A stretch of 38,726 bases of DNA from JACPGQ01 sp039798685 (GCA_039798685.1 JBDKFM010000003.1:1-38726); one strand, 5' to 3'; shown: positions 1 through 7,815, counted from the first letter of the stretch. Numbers and translations: made by a program. The notes: generated from the letters alone by a model not told the origin.

Positions 1-2
1 GT

Positions 3-611
3 GTGGCAGGTTCAGATATTGATAATCAGGTTGCAATACCTATTACCGCGGCGAGAACACTGACTGAAGCAGATCAGGTAAATTCGATCATAGTCAAAAC
101 TGCATCGCCTCAGGTGTTGGGGCAGGCGAAGAAAAAAATCGAGACGATTCTTTTGAGAAGTCTCTCTGAGGATGATTTTTCAATTCTCAGTCAGGAGCAG
201 CTACTTAACTCTATCTTGCAGATCCTGAGTGTGTTGACTGTCATGCTTGGCGGGATTGCTGCTATTTCTTTGGTTGTCGGTGGGGTCGGGATCTCAAACA
301 TCATGCTAGTATCGGTCACAGAAAGAACTAAAGAGATCGGTCTTCGCAAAGCAGTCGGTGCCCGACCTCGTGATATTTTGCTGCAGTTTCTTTTTGAGGC
401 GGTAATCCTCTCGGTTCTGGGAGGGCTTATCGGTGTCGCGTTGGGGTATCTTGGGTCACTTGCGATCTCTGCGTATCTGAAAACAGCGGTGCCTCTTTGG
501 GCAGTGTTGTTGGGTGTCGGATTTTCCTCGCTTGTCGGTATCGTCTTCGGCGTTGCCCCGGCAATTCGCGCGTCCCGTCTCCAGCCGATTGAGGATTTAA
601 GACATGAATAA
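3..611 (+). CDS. MacB/FtsX-type ABC transporter permease, C-terminal part
   Basis: The reading frame is open to the window edge, so this is only the C-terminal ~200 residues of a longer permease. A soluble periplasmic-type stretch (about residues 1-75) is followed by three hydrophobic segments (about 77-105, 128-155 and 163-185). The motif TERTKEIGLRKAVGA between the first two is the FtsX-domain cytoplasmic loop signature of MacB-type permeases, and the end APAIRASRLQPIEDLRHE is typical of the family. Such permeases work with a separate ATPase in export or mechanotransmission; the substrate cannot be told. The ATPase is not in the window and presumably lies upstream. Family assignment is secure; the name macB is not claimed. 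Confidence 0.9.
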   Translation: MAGSDIDNQVAIPITAARTLTEADQVNSIIVKTASPQVLGQAKKKIETILLRSLSEDDFSILSQEQLLNSILQILSVLTVMLGGIAAISLVVGGVGISNIMLVSVTERTKEIGLRKAVGARPRDILLQFLFEAVILSVLGGLIGVALGYLGSLAISAYLKTAVPLWAVLLGVGFSSLVGIVFGVAPAIRASRLQPIEDLRHE

Positions 612-660
612 ATGCCTTAAAGTCGAAACCCTGCACCGCAGGTGCATAGGTCGAGGCATT
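611..660. other. long imperfect inverted repeat (hairpin) after the permease gene
   Basis: Four nested pairing blocks are readable: AATGCC (611-616) with GGCATT (655-660), TCGA (623-626) with TCGA (651-654), CC (629-630) with GG (649-650), and TGCACC (632-637) with GGTGCA (641-646), closed by a GCA loop. The first arm begins on the last base of the permease stop codon. No T-run follows, so it is not a standard Rho-independent terminator. It could be a transcript 3'-end stabiliser, a bidirectional terminator between the convergent genes, or a REP-like element. The remaining bases up to 723 hold a 5-bp hairpin (GTCTC/GAGAC) and no gene. Confidence 0.5.
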
Positions 661-723
661 GAGGCATGAATGAGAGTCTCATTATCGAGACCTACTCGGT
701 TGAGGCACTACGGTATGAGTAAG

Positions 724-1788
724 TTAGATGAGTGATGCATCAACTCTAGGTACAGGTGATGTTTTTGTCATCATAATTGTGTAGTTGCTTATTTTAGATT
801 CTATTTGATCGGGGTGTGTGGAGATCATTTCAAGAAGAGTCTCTCTTTTATGATCTGAAATGATTCTAGCCTTCTTTAATTCAAGAAATGTTTGTAGACA
901 CGCAATCCCCACAATTATTTCAGCGGTACTCGTAAAATCTTCGGATATTTTGAGGATCTCTGCTTGTGCATCAAAACCTAATATTTTTGTGTATCTTGTT
1001 GCAAGTGTAGAATACAATTGATGTGCTTCTGCGATTGTGGTTATATCCTGAGTTGTAATCCCTGCTGCAAATAACCTTTCGAGCATATCGATTGCTCCTA
1101 TTTTGTGATGCGATGGTGATCTTCTCGTATATGCACTTTGATCATGATGAAGTTTTGTGTGAAAAGGGGCAGCGATAAACATACCTCCCTCTGTTAAAGA
1201 ATCAATGACTTCTCTTATTGTTTTTTGAAAAAGGAACGGATGAAAATAGGGTAGAGAAAAAGTCGCCAGTGTGAGATTTACATCGGTAATTGAGTGATCT
1301 CTTAAAAATTGTGCGTATGATTGTTCACGGGTAAGACTGTAGGAAATATTTTCAAAAGTCACCTGCGGATTGTTGTCGTTTGAATAGTCTCTATCGTGCG
1401 TATTAAACTCATCAGATGTGAGTGCATCGGTGAGGCCAATTAGGTGTATCTGTATATCAGGATGGGTTTGCAGGAAATCAGACGTTTTGGGTACTTGTGT
1501 TTTGGTTTTGGGTGTACCATTCTGAATGTTTTCAAGTTCCTGAATAAAATGTTGGAAGATACCCCCTGATCCGCTACCGAGATCAACAATGGTAATTGCG
1601 CTTTGTTCACGTAGTAAGGCATTATCTAGTTGTCGTACAACAAGGTCATCGAAGGTTCCTACACGAAATGCATTTTCTATATTCCAAAGTTCCTGACATT
1701 CTTTAATTCCTCTTGCAAAATGTGAAGAATCTTTTGATCCTGAATAGACTTCGGTTTGTGGTGTTCCCATAAGGGGAGAGTATATCAT
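724..1788 (-). CDS. class I SAM-dependent methyltransferase-like protein, tandem paralogue 1
   Basis: The 354-residue protein has a motif I-like SAM-binding loop, VDLGSGSGG (residues 68-76), after a ~65-residue N-terminal extension, and a later FSLPYFHPFLF block followed by a 'SLTEGGMFIAAP' strand that resembles the post-motif II region of class I methyltransferases. The C-terminal third is charged and probably helical. It is a diverged copy of the next gene upstream (1883-2977). The first 15 residues are identical, the motif I and FSLPYFHPFLF blocks are shared, and much of the rest differs. The ATG lies 8 bases after a TATACT box inside a perfect 64-bp repeat. Substrate unknown; the enzyme class is inferred from motifs only. 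Confidence 0.65.
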   Translation of the reverse strand: MIYSPLMGTPQTEVYSGSKDSSHFARGIKECQELWNIENAFRVGTFDDLVVRQLDNALLREQSAITIVDLGSGSGGIFQHFIQELENIQNGTPKTKTQVPKTSDFLQTHPDIQIHLIGLTDALTSDEFNTHDRDYSNDNNPQVTFENISYSLTREQSYAQFLRDHSITDVNLTLATFSLPYFHPFLFQKTIREVIDSLTEGGMFIAAPFHTKLHHDQSAYTRRSPSHHKIGAIDMLERLFAAGITTQDITTIAEAHQLYSTLATRYTKILGFDAQAEILKISEDFTSTAEIIVGIACLQTFLELKKARIISDHKRETLLEMISTHPDQIESKISNYTIMMTKTSPVPRVDASLI

Positions 1789-1808
1789 TTACCTATAGTA
1801 TATTCAAT
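1745..1808 (-). repeat. 64-bp perfect direct repeat, copy 1 (promoter plus first codons)
   Basis: Bases 1745-1808 equal 2934-2997 at every position. The copy covers the first ~14 codons of the methyltransferase-like gene and 20 bases upstream, including a TATACT -10 box (1797-1802, minus strand) 8 bases before the ATG. Flanking bases differ at once on both sides. Confidence 0.95.
1797..1802 (-). promoter_or_regulatory. -10 box of methyltransferase paralogue 1
   Basis: TATACT on the minus strand, 8 bases before the ATG at 1788, predicts a leaderless transcript. No good -35 hexamer is seen. Confidence 0.5.
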
Positions 1809-1882
1809 GCGTGTTGAAGTTTTTTGAAGTGTATCAATACATACCAGGTTGCTGCACTATGGCATGAATAGGCTTCGTCTGT

Positions 1883-2977
1883 TTATGCACCAGATTCAAA
1901 TATTGTTGTCGGTGCTACGTGTGAAGTGGTTCGTCGTTGTATAAAAAATAATTCTTCTCCGATATGGCTTACGATACGATCTCTATATTTCTCTGCGAGT
2001 TCGTGAAGTGTTGCCTTTTTATGGTCTTTGAGAACACGGGCTTTTTGATCTTTTAGATCATCTTCAAGATTTCGGCTTTCATTATGTACTCCGAGTGCCG
2101 GAGTTGGATGTTGTTGTAGCTTGTTTACATACTCCTCAGGTGAAATGTGTGTGACTCGTCCTAATCGGGAAGCAATCTGAATGAATCGCGTCGTCACTTC
2201 AGGGAGTGTGCGACTAAATTCTTCGTGTGTTTGAGATAATTTTGCATTTTCGAGTGTATTCATAAGTCTTTTAAGTGGACCATGAGATTGAGCGTCATTT
2301 TTTCTTGGAGTATAGGCGCTGAGTGGATAGAGGACTTCATGACCATACGGAGCACCGACAAAGACACCTCCTTCGCCAAGTGATGTGATTGCTGTTTCGA
2401 CAGTATCTCTGAAAAGAAACGGGTGAAAATAGGGGAGTGAAAAAACAGCAACGGTGAGATGTGTTTCATCGATGCCGTTTTCACGGAGAAACTCTGCATA
2501 TGTTTGGTCTTTTGTCAGACTGAAGTAGACATTTTCTGCGGTCACTTGAGGATGTCTTGTCCACGAATCACTGAGGTTTGTGCGTGTATTAAATTGAAAT
2601 GGTGCTTTTGCATCAGTAAGCCCGATCATGCGTAGATGCATTTCAGGATGTGTCTGTAGATATCGTGTCGCCTCAGGTGCGAGTTGCAATTCCTCAGGCA
2701 GATCTGTTTGTCCGGAGTATCGGAGATTGGCAAGAAAACTGGTCATTAAGCCACCTGACCCACTTCCGATATCGACGAGTGTGACGTTTCCTCTTCCTTG
2801 TGCTTCAGCGTGAAGAAATTGTTGGAGGAGGAGTGTGTCGAATTTGCCGACACCTAGTGTTGCTTCTTTGTTCCAGAATTTTTCATACCCTGTGATATTT
2901 CTGTTGTGATATTGCGTGAGCACCGTTCCTCTGTAGACTTCGGTTTGTGGTGTTCCCATAAGGGGAGAGTATATCAT
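1883..2977 (-). CDS. class I SAM-dependent methyltransferase-like protein, tandem paralogue 2
   Basis: The 364-residue protein has the same architecture as the gene at 724-1788: N-terminal MIYSPLMGTPQTEVY, motif I-like VDIGSGSGG (residues 68-76), the FSLPYFHPFLF block, a 'SLGEGGVFVGAP' strand, and a charged C-terminus. The duplication is old, because most of the protein has diverged, but the 5' end remains identical at nucleotide level. It lies head to head with the ATP-grasp-like gene at 3072 across a 94-base intergenic region. Its substrate is unknown. The neighbouring ligase-type gene hints at a small tailoring or biosynthetic locus, which is inference. Confidence 0.65.
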   Translation of the reverse strand: MIYSPLMGTPQTEVYRGTVLTQYHNRNITGYEKFWNKEATLGVGKFDTLLLQQFLHAEAQGRGNVTLVDIGSGSGGLMTSFLANLRYSGQTDLPEELQLAPEATRYLQTHPEMHLRMIGLTDAKAPFQFNTRTNLSDSWTRHPQVTAENVYFSLTKDQTYAEFLRENGIDETHLTVAVFSLPYFHPFLFRDTVETAITSLGEGGVFVGAPYGHEVLYPLSAYTPRKNDAQSHGPLKRLMNTLENAKLSQTHEEFSRTLPEVTTRFIQIASRLGRVTHISPEEYVNKLQQHPTPALGVHNESRNLEDDLKDQKARVLKDHKKATLHELAEKYRDRIVSHIGEELFFIQRRTTSHVAPTTIFESGA

Positions 2978-2997
2978 TTACCTATAGTATATTCAAT
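2934..2997 (-). repeat. 64-bp perfect direct repeat, copy 2 (promoter plus first codons)
   Basis: Identical to 1745-1808. It holds the start codon (2975-2977) and a TATACT -10 box (2986-2991, minus strand) of the second methyltransferase-like gene. Confidence 0.95.
2986..2991 (-). promoter_or_regulatory. -10 box of methyltransferase paralogue 2
   Basis: TATACT on the minus strand, 8 bases before the ATG at 2977, in the same place as in paralogue 1. No clear -35 is seen. Confidence 0.5.
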
Positions 2998-3034
2998 AAT
3001 TTGTGAGTCTGCGAAGATATATTAGTCCTATAAG

Positions 3035-3063
3035 TTGAAAAATCGCTTGTAATCTTCTATACT
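3035..3063 (+). promoter_or_regulatory. promoter of the ATP-grasp-like gene
   Basis: TTGAAA (3035-3040), a 17-base spacer and TATACT (3058-3063), with the ATG 8 bases further on. The predicted start point falls at or next to the ATG, so the mRNA should be leaderless. Confidence 0.7.
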
Positions 3064-3071
3064 CGCGAGTC

Positions 3072-4232
3072 ATGGGTAGTGTAGAACTTAGAACGCGGGA
3101 AAGAGCAGAACCAGCAGTCAAGAAATTGTTTGTTCCTGACGGATTTGCAGGACTTGGGGATGATTCTGTGACGTATCGTAAAGTGTTTAGTGAGCGTGAG
3201 GCCTTTGAGATACGAAAGATGTTTGAGAGTACAGGGTGTGTAGTCCTGGCTGGTGAGAGTGACTATCAGGATGGTTCTTTTGGAATTTTATCTGATCCTC
3301 CGTATCCTGCGTCACATGAGCTTCGCAGAAATCTCGCAGATGCCATAGGCTTACGGGAACCTCGTCTGTTTCCGGTTACTGAAGCTGAGAAGCATTTACC
3401 AGCGGTCGCTAAATATCCGAAATTACATAAGGGAAATGGGATTTTTCTCATCGAAAATCGTGTGCAACTGGCAAGGTTGAAGGCAAAAATGCTTATCGAA
3501 CATACAACGATGACACGATTATTTCCTGTCGGTACACCGAACTTCGTTATGGCGCGCCAAGTGCTTTCACATGTGCTCTCTGACACAATTCATCCCGATG
3601 CGGAAGAGTCGCTCAGAAGAGTTGCGATGAACTATCCTCTTGAGGAATATATTGAGACTCCGGGAGATTTTGATGCGTCTTTTAGAATAGTTGCAGACGG
3701 TCACGGTGAGCTGCATTACGGTGCATTGATTCGTTCACCTATGAGAAAAGGTCATGCGAGAAGAGTAAAGACAAGAGATATAGATCCTCGTAATAAATGG
3801 AACAGGCTTCTTGAAGATCCTTTCAGTCCGCTTTTTCTGAAGTCTAAAAAAATTGTCTCAAATGAGGCGCAAGGGGGATTGCTTATCATGTTAAATGGAG
3901 AAAGTGTCACGGATATTGAAAGTGCTTCTGTTCTTCTCGCTCATGGATTGAATCCTGAGTGTCCGAGGGTTCCTGTGAGGATGCTTGAGGCAGCTTCCAG
4001 AATCGGTGTGTTGTCGAGAGCGATGTTTCCCTATGTCGGCGTAGATTTTATTATGGATAAAAACGATATGAAGACCCCTGTACTCCTTGAGGTAAATGCC
4101 TATCCGGTCATTTATCCGACAGAGATTGGTATTGCGGATAAGATTCCTGAATCGCATTCACTCGACGTCAAGGTTGTTGAGTGTATGATGGAGATGATGC
4201 AGAGGGTGGCGAATTTCAAGCCGGTATTTTAG
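3072..4232 (+). CDS. ATP-grasp-like protein (putative carboxylate-amine ligase fold)
   Basis: The 386-residue protein lacks a signal peptide or membrane segment. The C-terminal half shows ATP-grasp features: FRIVADGHGELHYGALIRS (about 205-223), NEAQGGLL (about 270-277), and GVDFIMDKN...LLEVNAYP (about 328-349), where the acidic and Asn residues of the LEVN block normally bind Mg-ATP. The N-terminal half matches nothing I recognise. ATP-grasp enzymes join a carboxylate to an amine or thiol through an acyl-phosphate; the substrates here are unknown. It is divergent from the methyltransferase pair. The ATG is fixed by the promoter 8 bases upstream. A non-ligase ATP-grasp protein is also possible. 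Confidence 0.6.
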   Translation: MGSVELRTRERAEPAVKKLFVPDGFAGLGDDSVTYRKVFSEREAFEIRKMFESTGCVVLAGESDYQDGSFGILSDPPYPASHELRRNLADAIGLREPRLFPVTEAEKHLPAVAKYPKLHKGNGIFLIENRVQLARLKAKMLIEHTTMTRLFPVGTPNFVMARQVLSHVLSDTIHPDAEESLRRVAMNYPLEEYIETPGDFDASFRIVADGHGELHYGALIRSPMRKGHARRVKTRDIDPRNKWNRLLEDPFSPLFLKSKKIVSNEAQGGLLIMLNGESVTDIESASVLLAHGLNPECPRVPVRMLEAASRIGVLSRAMFPYVGVDFIMDKNDMKTPVLLEVNAYPVIYPTEIGIADKIPESHSLDVKVVECMMEMMQRVANFKPVF

Positions 4233-4270
4233 TGTCAACGTTTTGCTCCATTCTGATCCACTTGGACATC

Positions 4271-4300
4271 TTGCCAAGACCTCTTTTTATTTGTTATAAG
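4271..4300 (+). promoter_or_regulatory. promoter of the secreted repeat protein gene
   Basis: TTGCCA (4271-4276), an 18-base spacer and TATAAG (4295-4300). The ATG follows 8 bases later. Confidence 0.55.
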
Positions 4301-4308
4301 TTTAGTAG

Positions 4309-5160
4309 ATGAAACGATTCTGCCTATCGATTCTCCTTCTTCTCCTCGTTCTCTTTGTACCGACGACTGTTTCTGCTGCAGCTCCTGATGGAGCTGGTCC
4401 ATGGGCTGATTCAGTTGTTTCTTCCTCTCAGGGACTTCGTAAAGACGGTAGTGCTGTGTTACCTGCGAGGTCAAATCCTACAAGCGCACTAGGGGTTGCG
4501 GAAAACGACACACTCGATGGCAGTTTTTTCTCACTTGGGTTTGGCGGCAGTATCGTTTTGGGATTTGACAACGGTATCTCAGGCGGTACGCTCGTCGTTG
4601 AAGCGACAAATCCAGGGTACCCAAATGAGACCGCGCAGGTTGAGGTATCTCCTGACGGAAGTGTCTGGACAGTTGCCGGTTCTGTGACAACTGATGGGGA
4701 GGTAGCACTTCCTCAGAGTGTGAGTTGTGCCAAATTTGTCCGACTCACCGATACGAGTAACCATGTAAATTTTGCTGATGCGACAGCTGATGCGTATGAT
4801 GTCGATGGAGTGCGTTCTACTGGTGAGTCATGTACTGTCGTGACACCGACTCCGACTGTCACACCGACTCCGGTCTGTGGTTCAGGATCACAATGTTGTG
4901 ATGTCACTGTGTCACAATCCAATACGACAACTGCTGTCACAGTGATTGGTGCGAGTGCAAATACAGGAGGCAATAAAGCTAATAAAAATACGGGAGGTAC
5001 AGTCAGTATCACGACCAAGAAAGCGAAAACCACAGTGAATGTGACGACGACCGGAGGGCATAATGTCGCCAATGTGACGGGATGCTGCGGCAGTACATCG
5101 ACCAAAAATGTCATCAAAAATAACGGTGCCGGTTCAAAAAACACCATCAAAATCCACTAA
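4309..5160 (+). CDS. secreted protein with beta-rich domain, TP-rich linker and Asn/Thr/Gly-rich tail
   Basis: The 283-residue protein begins with a clear Sec signal peptide (MKRF, then a Leu-rich core, ending at about SAAA, residue 26). Residues ~27-165 form a Gly/Ser/Val-rich domain with alternating beta-type segments and two cysteines. A proline-threonine linker (TPTPTVTPTP, about 179-188) leads to a tail (about 195-283) rich in N, T, G and K, with 'NTGG'-type motifs and CC pairs at its beginning and end (SQCCD and GCCGS). The layout suggests a surface protein with a stalk and a repetitive, perhaps beta-solenoid, end; this is inference. The following gene is convergent. Confidence 0.8.
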   Translation: MKRFCLSILLLLLVLFVPTTVSAAAPDGAGPWADSVVSSSQGLRKDGSAVLPARSNPTSALGVAENDTLDGSFFSLGFGGSIVLGFDNGISGGTLVVEATNPGYPNETAQVEVSPDGSVWTVAGSVTTDGEVALPQSVSCAKFVRLTDTSNHVNFADATADAYDVDGVRSTGESCTVVTPTPTVTPTPVCGSGSQCCDVTVSQSNTTTAVTVIGASANTGGNKANKNTGGTVSITTKKAKTTVNVTTTGGHNVANVTGCCGSTSTKNVIKNNGAGSKNTIKIH

Positions 5161-5198
5161 ATCTCCGAATTTCTTTTGAAAAATCTTGTTCTGCTTTT

Positions 5199-5930
5199 TT
5201 ATTGTAGAAATTGGGGTCTTGCCTCCATCGGCACTGAGGCATCGAAGACAAATGGAGCTCTATAGTAGCTGCTCTGAGGATCAGTTGAAAAATGCAATCC
5301 ATCGATATCACGCGCAGTGCTACGCGTTTCAAGTGTGTGCTTCGTGCCGATCATCATCATGAGACTAGGAGTATCCTGTCTGTCGTTTAATCTCCCTCGG
5401 AGTGCAACTCCTACCATGCTTCCGGGTTGTCTTTGGGGGATTATCAATGGGCGGTCAAATGACCATCCTGGGTCCTGTTGCAAACGTCTGGCTTGCTCTG
5501 CGATACCTATCATATCGTTGACACCTGCAGCATAGTTCGTGGTGAGGACAAACTGATAGAGCTCCTTCAGTCTGTCCTGAGTGTTTTGTGTTTCTTCCAC
5601 AGATTCTCCTGCATTAAACACGATATGGTATCGATCGAGCTCAAATGTCTGGCTATTTTTATCAAATTTTCCGTTACGTATCAGTTCAAGAGTGACTGTG
5701 TCATCCGGAAATATCGTCTTCATTTCGTCAGCAAATGCTGAGATTTCCGGAGTGAGTTCGGGCGGTGGAAGCTCAGCATGGAGACGAGTGTATTCGATCA
5801 GAAATTTCTCAGCTGCTTTTTCGTCTTCGATCGACCTCCAGCGAAGACCTCCCATTATTCCAGCTCCAACTCCAACTGCTGCTCCAGCCTTGAGGATATC
5901 ACGCCTGCTTATTCCTTCTGTCCTGCTCAT
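5199..5930 (-). CDS. protein with twin-arginine-type signal sequence, unknown function
   Basis: The 243-residue protein starts with SRRDILKAGAAVGVGAGIMGG (residues 8-28), a textbook Tat motif (S-R-R-x-x-L-K) followed by a Gly/Ala-rich hydrophobic core. The mature part (about 35-243) is mixed alpha/beta and charged, has no cysteine and no recognised domain. Tat export would imply folding in the cytoplasm before transport, but no tat genes are in the window, so use of that pathway is unproven. The ATG lies 9 bases after a TATAAT box. The 38 bases between it and the convergent gene hold no clear terminator. Confidence 0.75.
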   Translation of the reverse strand: MSRTEGISRRDILKAGAAVGVGAGIMGGLRWRSIEDEKAAEKFLIEYTRLHAELPPPELTPEISAFADEMKTIFPDDTVTLELIRNGKFDKNSQTFELDRYHIVFNAGESVEETQNTQDRLKELYQFVLTTNYAAGVNDMIGIAEQARRLQQDPGWSFDRPLIIPQRQPGSMVGVALRGRLNDRQDTPSLMMMIGTKHTLETRSTARDIDGLHFSTDPQSSYYRAPFVFDASVPMEARPQFLQ

Positions 5931-5939
5931 TGTCCGAGG

Positions 5940-5968
5940 ATTATACGCCCGGTTTTGGGAGAATACAA
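5940..5968 (-). promoter_or_regulatory. promoter of the Tat-signal protein gene
   Basis: On the minus strand TTGTAT (5963-5968), a 17-base spacer and TATAAT (5940-5945), 9 bases before the ATG at 5930. Confidence 0.7.
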
Positions 5969-5982
5969 GAGATGGCTAATGG

Positions 5983-6795
5983 CTAAGGGGCATCTTTATA
6001 GCAATCCTGGTAAATGCTTTTCGGAATATCGAGCTTCTCCATCTCATTACATGAAGCGATCTCATTACCTTTCCAGATGAGTTTCCAAGAATCGTCAGTT
6101 TTTTTTGCAATAAAGACATAACCCTCGATGATTTCTGAGTAACTACCTCTCGCATATGGGGGATCGATTGTATCGACTCGGAAGGAGTAGTATTTTTTCG
6201 GATTGTAGCGTGTTGAGAAGAGTGAGGAGAGTTGTTTTTGTCGGGTTCTTTGTAATTCATCTACTATCCCACAGAAAAAGTATCCATACGGATCTGATTG
6301 AGGGGTGAGCCGAAAGAGGCATTTGATGGTGTTTCTCTCAAACCCACCAAATACTTCATTGAGCTCGTCTTTCATCGTGCTCCGTGCATTTTTTTCACTC
6401 GGTATGAATTTACTTTTGGTAAAGTACTCCGTCATGGTGACGGTAATTGGAGTAAAGAATTTCTTATTAATTTTTGTGAGATTGTTCGAGTGTACATTGC
6501 CGTATTTTCCGATGCCGTTTGTATCGACAGTTCCGAGGAGGAATTGTTTGCCTGTCAGTGGGAGGAGTGTCCCGTCTTTATCGATCCAGTCCCAGTAGGT
6601 TGTTTCCTGAAGTGTCCCCGTTACGCCGAGTTCCTCCTGCAGTCCTTCAAGGTAGCGGCTGCTCCGCTCAAGGTATTGTTCTTTTGTTGGCGGTGTGTAG
6701 GTTTTGGCGAAAAATACCGCACCGCCAATGAGAAGTAAAAGAAAAAGGAGGGAGAGTAGGACATGGGGCAGCCGAATTCTTTTTTTTCTCGCCAT
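5983..6795 (-). CDS. membrane-anchored hypothetical protein
   Basis: The 270-residue protein has a basic start (MARKKRIRLP), one N-terminal transmembrane segment (about 11-30) and a long outside domain. That domain has no motif I recognise; it is rich in Tyr, Phe and Lys and has three cysteines, in the segments IKCLFRL, YFFCGIV and IASCNEM. It lies 38 bases downstream of the DUF333-like gene on the same strand with no convincing promoter between them, so the two are probably one transcript. Function unknown. Confidence 0.75.
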   Translation of the reverse strand: MARKKRIRLPHVLLSLLFLLLLIGGAVFFAKTYTPPTKEQYLERSSRYLEGLQEELGVTGTLQETTYWDWIDKDGTLLPLTGKQFLLGTVDTNGIGKYGNVHSNNLTKINKKFFTPITVTMTEYFTKSKFIPSEKNARSTMKDELNEVFGGFERNTIKCLFRLTPQSDPYGYFFCGIVDELQRTRQKQLSSLFSTRYNPKKYYSFRVDTIDPPYARGSYSEIIEGYVFIAKKTDDSWKLIWKGNEIASCNEMEKLDIPKSIYQDCYKDAP

Positions 6796-6833
6796 ACGTT
6801 AGTTGTTGCAGAAAGAGTGCATAAGAAATAAGG

Positions 6834-7280
6834 TTATTCGCACTTTTCGTTATATACATCTTGAGTGCTGCAGATTTTGCCACTTGGTAAGGTGCACTGC
6901 GAGTTTTGCACAGCGAGCGTTTCTCCTCCGAGCCATACGCAGTACATCTGTTGGATGTTATCGTAGCCTGTTGTTTTTCTTCCTCCGACAGGACAGTCTC
7001 CTCGAAACAGCGCCCATTCCTCACATGCCATATTGTCTTCGAATTCACAAAGTCCGTACTCATTACCTGCGCCATTTTTTTTGATTGTGAGTGTGCCTCC
7101 GACCTTTTCACAATGTACTGACGCGGGGTTTGCAAGTGTCTGCGGTGCACGCGGTGTGATCGTCGCAGATGGATATGATGACAGCTGCGTAGGATATTGT
7201 TTCTCGATCAGCGTAAATACCGCTGCGACTGAAAAAATACCGAGGATGACAAGAAAGAGGACTGAGTGTGCTTGTTTCAT
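6834..7280 (-). CDS. DUF333-type (putative hemolysin family) exported protein
   Basis: The 148-residue protein has an N-terminal signal or anchor segment (about 6-25) and a Pro/Ser/Thr linker. Then follows NPASVHCEKVGG...YGLCEFEDNMACEEWALFRGDCPVGG (about 51-99), which fits the DUF333 pattern: Asn-Pro-Ala-Ser start, a central 'GLC.F.DN..CEEWA' block and paired cysteines. A second Cys-containing segment with LPSGKICS follows. The family is often labelled 'putative hemolysin', but this activity is not established and should not be assumed. It is the first gene of a likely two-gene unit with 5983-6795. Confidence 0.8.
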   Translation of the reverse strand: MKQAHSVLFLVILGIFSVAAVFTLIEKQYPTQLSSYPSATITPRAPQTLANPASVHCEKVGGTLTIKKNGAGNEYGLCEFEDNMACEEWALFRGDCPVGGRKTTGYDNIQQMYCVWLGGETLAVQNSQCTLPSGKICSTQDVYNEKCE

Positions 7281-7287
7281 TACTAGT

Positions 7288-7317
7288 ATTGTAGTGCTGT
7301 GTGCGCTGTGGTGTAAA
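7288..7317 (-). promoter_or_regulatory. promoter of the DUF333-type gene
   Basis: On the minus strand TTTACA (7312-7317), 18 bases, TACAAT (7288-7293), then 7 bases to the ATG at 7280. Confidence 0.55.
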
Positions 7318-7326
7318 GAGTTGAGG

Positions 7327-7764
7327 TTATCTCAGGTACAGATAGATTTTGTCACGTGACGTCGTGTGTTTCCAGGTAGGAAGAGTGTAAAAGTTTGTCA
7401 GTACCCGTGCACCGCTTTTGAGTTCTTTTTCCAGTTTCTTTTCAAGTGCATCCATGATATCAGGCATGGGGTAGATCGTGACGATATCAAAACCGGAGAG
7501 ATCGGCATCCCAAAAGTTTTTGTGATGTATGAATGCATTTGTGATATTCGTTTCCTTTATATTTTTTTCCGAAAGTTCCAGGAGTTCTTTATCAAGTTCA
7601 TATCCATGCATTGTGACTCCTTTTTCCGCAAATGCGATGACGATTCTTCCGTCACCTGATCCGAGATCGATACCGCACTCTCCCTGCTGCGGTTTTGCAA
7701 GCTCTACCATAGTCTGTACTCTGTATCGTGAGGTCTGAAAATACGGAACAAATAGATTGGTCAT
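7327..7764 (-). CDS. small class I methyltransferase, FAM173/ATPSCKMT-like
   Basis: The 145-residue protein has motif I DLGSGDGRIVIAFAEKG (about 33-49), an acidic residue ending the next strand (GYELD, 54-58), and the late block IYPMPDIMDALEKKLEKELK followed by GARVLTNFYTLP. This order and the LEKKL..EL..GARV block resemble the FAM173-type protein-lysine methyltransferases and their small prokaryotic relatives, which methylate lysines of membrane-associated proteins; the substrate here is unknown. It is compact and lacks an N-terminal extension. The gene is divergent from the rhodanese gene, with a shared intergenic region that holds a CRP/FNR-like palindrome. Confidence 0.75.
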   Translation of the reverse strand: MTNLFVPYFQTSRYRVQTMVELAKPQQGECGIDLGSGDGRIVIAFAEKGVTMHGYELDKELLELSEKNIKETNITNAFIHHKNFWDADLSGFDIVTIYPMPDIMDALEKKLEKELKSGARVLTNFYTLPTWKHTTSRDKIYLYLR

Positions 7765-7770
7765 CGCATA

Positions 7771-7776
7771 AGTATA
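7771..7776 (-). promoter_or_regulatory. -10 box of the small methyltransferase gene
   Basis: TATACT on the minus strand, 6 bases before the ATG at 7764. The -35 region is weak. Confidence 0.5.
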
Positions 7777-7799
7777 TCCTGTTTTTTGCGTTTTCGTTG

Positions 7800-7815
7800 T
7801 GTGATGCGGATCACA
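7800..7815. promoter_or_regulatory. CRP/FNR-family-like operator
   Basis: TGTGAT-GCGG-ATCACA: perfect 6-bp arms that match the TGTGA-N6-TCACA consensus of the CRP family. If the rhodanese transcript starts at about 7849, just before its ATG, the centre lies near -41.5, the usual class II activator position. The proposed -10 (TAGGAT, 7837-7842) is poor and no -35 is visible, which fits an activator-dependent promoter. No regulator of this family is in the window. Confidence 0.45.
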
